The notes under the pieces are model-generated. The model was not told where the DNA came from. It saw only the letters and a list, made by a program, of their open reading frames with translations, and ran no database searches. From NCBI GenBank assembly GCA_020356105.1, contig CP070634.1, positions 618,519 to 671,010 on the forward strand: a DNA stretch of 52,492 bases, given 5' to 3'. A program made the position numbers and the translations under genes. This document shows positions 50,797-52,492 of the stretch, in pieces (position 1 is the stretch's first letter; every line of letters begins with the position of its first letter). This stretch comes from Rhodospirillales bacterium. GTDB lineage: Bacteria > Pseudomonadota > Alphaproteobacteria > UBA8366 > JADFVY01.

Positions 50797-52281
50797 ATGT
50801 GGGAACAGATCGTCGAGCAGACGCTTACGGCCTTCTCGCTGTATATGCTGCTTATCTGCCTGCTCGGCGTCACGCTTGGCATTCTCTGGGGCGCCATGCC
50901 CGGCCTGTCGACCACCATGGCGATGACGTTGCTGATCGGCCTGTCCGCGGGCATGAGCCAGAACGTCGCCATCATGTTCATGCTGGGCGTCTATACGGGC
51001 AGCGTGTTCGGCGGCGCGATCTCCGCCGTGTTGATAAACATACCCGGAACGCCTGACGCGGTGCCGACCATGATGGAGGGTCATCCGCTGGCCAAGCGCG
51101 GCGAGGGGGGATTGGCCCTTGGGACCGCAATCGCGGCCTCTTTCCTGGGCAACTGGGTCGGCATTCTCCTGCTGATAAGCTTCATCCCGGTGCTACTCGC
51201 GATCGCGCTTCTGTTCCGTTCCTGGGAGATGTTCCTGCTGTCGATCTGGGGCATCGCGATCTGCGGCACCATGTCGTCGGGCGAGCGACCGCTGAAGGGC
51301 TGGATATCCGGGTGGATCGGCCTGCTCGTTTCTTTCGTCGGACTGGACAGCATCCATGGGGTGCCGCGTTACACTTTCGGATACTGGCCGCTGGAGGACG
51401 GTATCGGATATATCCCGATCCTGATCGGTCTGTTCGGACTGACCGAGATCCTGCGCGTGCTGCCGCAGAAGGCGCCCTACGGCATACCGGCCGAGGTCGG
51501 GCGCGTCATACCGCCGATCTCGATGCTTTGGAAATACGCGCGCACGTCCGTGCGCTCCGGCCTGATCGGCACGGTGATCGGCGCGATTCCCGGGGCTGGC
51601 GCCAATGTCGCCTCTTTTCTTTCCTACGATATCGCGCGGCGCCGCGCGAAACCGGAAGAGCGCAAGAAGTGGGGCAAGGGCAGCTACGAGGCGATCGTCT
51701 CGGCCGAAGTCGCCAACAATGCCAATGTCGGCGGTTCGATGCTGCCGACGCTGGCGCTGGGCATCCCGGGCAACGCCGCCGCGGCGGCGATCCTGGCGGC
51801 CTTGGAATTGAAGAACGTGGTGGTCGGGCCGACCATACAGACCGAGAATCCGGGGCTCATCTATTTCATCTACATCGCTCTGATCATAGCGAATTTCCTG
51901 ATGTACGCGATGGCAATCGCGCTGGTGAAGCCCTGCGTCAAGCTGTTCAGCCTGCCGCGCACCCTGTTGATGCCGCTGATCATTCCGATCTGCGTGATTG
52001 GCGCCTTTGCGGTGACGCTCAACTATCTCGATGTCTACGTGATGCTGATCGCGGGCATCGTCGGCTTCATCTTGCGGAAATACGGCTTCCCGCTGGCGCC
52101 GATGGTGCTGGCCGTGATCCTGGGCGACCTCGCGGACGAGAACCTGCGCCGCGCCCTGATCGTCTTCGAGGGCAAGTCGCTGAGCTATATCCTGTTCGAC
52201 CACTGGATCGGGACCATCCTGATTGTCGTGGTCCTCTACACCTTCTATGACGGCATTTTCCGGCACAGCAAGCGGATGTGA
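50797..52281 (+). CDS. tctA: TctA family large membrane subunit
   Basis: This 494-residue polytopic protein is the translocation subunit of the tripartite tricarboxylate transporter. TctA hallmarks are WGAMPGLSTTMAMTLLIGLS, VYTGSVFGGAISAVLINIPG, GAIPGAGANVASFLSYDIAR, NNANVGGSMLPTLALGIPGN and a C-terminal domain ending near FYDGIFRHSKRM. The ATG at 50797 was taken; a frame from 50677 overlaps tctB. It ends 36 bp before a partial Gfo/Idh/MocA gene, so the operon continues past the window. Confidence 0.95.
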   Translation: MWEQIVEQTLTAFSLYMLLICLLGVTLGILWGAMPGLSTTMAMTLLIGLSAGMSQNVAIMFMLGVYTGSVFGGAISAVLINIPGTPDAVPTMMEGHPLAKRGEGGLALGTAIAASFLGNWVGILLLISFIPVLLAIALLFRSWEMFLLSIWGIAICGTMSSGERPLKGWISGWIGLLVSFVGLDSIHGVPRYTFGYWPLEDGIGYIPILIGLFGLTEILRVLPQKAPYGIPAEVGRVIPPISMLWKYARTSVRSGLIGTVIGAIPGAGANVASFLSYDIARRRAKPEERKKWGKGSYEAIVSAEVANNANVGGSMLPTLALGIPGNAAAAAILAALELKNVVVGPTIQTENPGLIYFIYIALIIANFLMYAMAIALVKPCVKLFSLPRTLLMPLIIPICVIGAFAVTLNYLDVYVMLIAGIVGFILRKYGFPLAPMVLAVILGDLADENLRRALIVFEGKSLSYILFDHWIGTILIVVVLYTFYDGIFRHSKRM

Positions 52282-52317
52282 TCCGGTATTTTGCAGCAGC
52301 GCAACAAGGAGCAATAA

Positions 52318-52492
52318 ATGAGCTTGAAGGATGGCATTGGGCTGGCGGTCGTCGGCTGCGGCGTCGTCGGACGCATCCGCGCGAAGTTCGCGCGCGAGTA
52401 TCCGGGCATTGGCTGGCTTGGCCTGTGCGATATCAAGGAGGACCTCGGCCGCAGGCTGGCGGCGGATGCGAAGGCGGATTTCTTTACCACAG
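52318..52492 (+). CDS. Gfo/Idh/MocA family oxidoreductase, N-terminus only
   Basis: The window ends in this gene after about 58 codons. It starts MSLKDGIGLAVVGCGVVGRI, with the Rossmann motif GCGVVG, and continues YPGIGWLGLCDIKEDLGRRL, matching the N-terminal domain of Gfo/Idh/MocA proteins. AAGGAG lies about 8 bp before the ATG. It is a second member of the family in this cluster, after the gene at 45269. Its position suggests that the imported carboxylate or its product is processed by two such dehydrogenases. Confidence 0.8.
   Translation, partial: MSLKDGIGLAVVGCGVVGRIRAKFAREYPGIGWLGLCDIKEDLGRRLAADAKADFFTT

Overview
This is a GC-rich chromosomal segment, most likely from a free-living, metabolically versatile alphaproteobacterium of Rhodospirillales type. 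That placement is inferred from the gene content (TRAP and TTT solute importers, a Tat-exported molybdenum hydroxylase, a DUF1127 protein, pca genes) and from codon use; no rRNA or marker gene is present to prove it. I see no tRNA, rRNA, CRISPR array, insertion sequence or phage gene. Protein-coding density is about 90 percent, and almost every gene can be given a family.

Left part (1-10.3 kb). A minus-strand set encodes an ABC ATPase, an FtsX-like permease and a DUF3299 protein cut by the window edge. Divergent from it is the conserved stress operon prkA-yeaH-spoVR. Then come a tandem CAP-domain protein, a Nu-class-like glutathione transferase, and a protein that joins an HPt-like and a receiver-like domain, both without their phospho-acceptor residues.

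Region 10.5-15.9 kb (minus) is a six-gene operon for a periplasmic molybdenum hydroxylase: a 2Fe-2S subunit with a Tat signal, a Mo subunit, an FAD/4Fe-4S subunit, a 48-residue membrane peptide, a cytochrome b561-type protein and a small helical protein. The cytochrome suggests that electrons go to the quinone pool. Region 16-19.4 kb holds a secreted Gly/Asn-rich protein, a DUF2267 protein and two adjacent rhomboid proteases.

Region 19.5-33.8 kb is the aromatic island. One tightly spaced minus-strand run of 12 genes goes from a TRAP importer (dctP-dctQ-dctM) through a 4-hydroxybenzoyl-CoA-type thioesterase and a two-subunit 2-oxoacid oxidoreductase (iorA-iorB) to protocatechuate ortho-cleavage (pcaD-pcaC-pcaH-pcaG), a BKACE enzyme and pcaB. 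A MetE-like protein and a divergent pobA lie just upstream. Together these could carry an imported aryl 2-oxoacid to an aryl-CoA, 4-hydroxybenzoate, protocatechuate, beta-ketoadipate and central metabolism, with BKACE doing the work usually done by PcaIJ/PcaF.

Region 34.0-40.3 kb is a compact sugar-phosphate cluster: glgC, a sucrose-phosphate-synthase-like GT4 enzyme, a uridine-kinase-like P-loop kinase, a DUF4922/GalT-like phosphorylase and a phosphofructokinase with the PPi-dependent signature. This is the best candidate for an undescribed metabolic module. Region 40.4-44.8 kb holds a UbiE-like methyltransferase, a frameshifted aroQ remnant, a two-domain PEP-synthase-like protein, an M24-like protein with a changed metal site, and a DUF1127 protein with a clear terminator.

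Right part (45-52.5 kb) is a plus-strand catabolic/uptake cluster: DUF1330, Gfo/Idh/MocA oxidoreductase, cupin, a DctP-like protein without a signal peptide, an Ldh-family dehydrogenase, tctC-tctB-tctA with a strong stem-loop after tctC, and the start of a second Gfo/Idh/MocA gene. No classical transcription regulator was recognised anywhere in the window.
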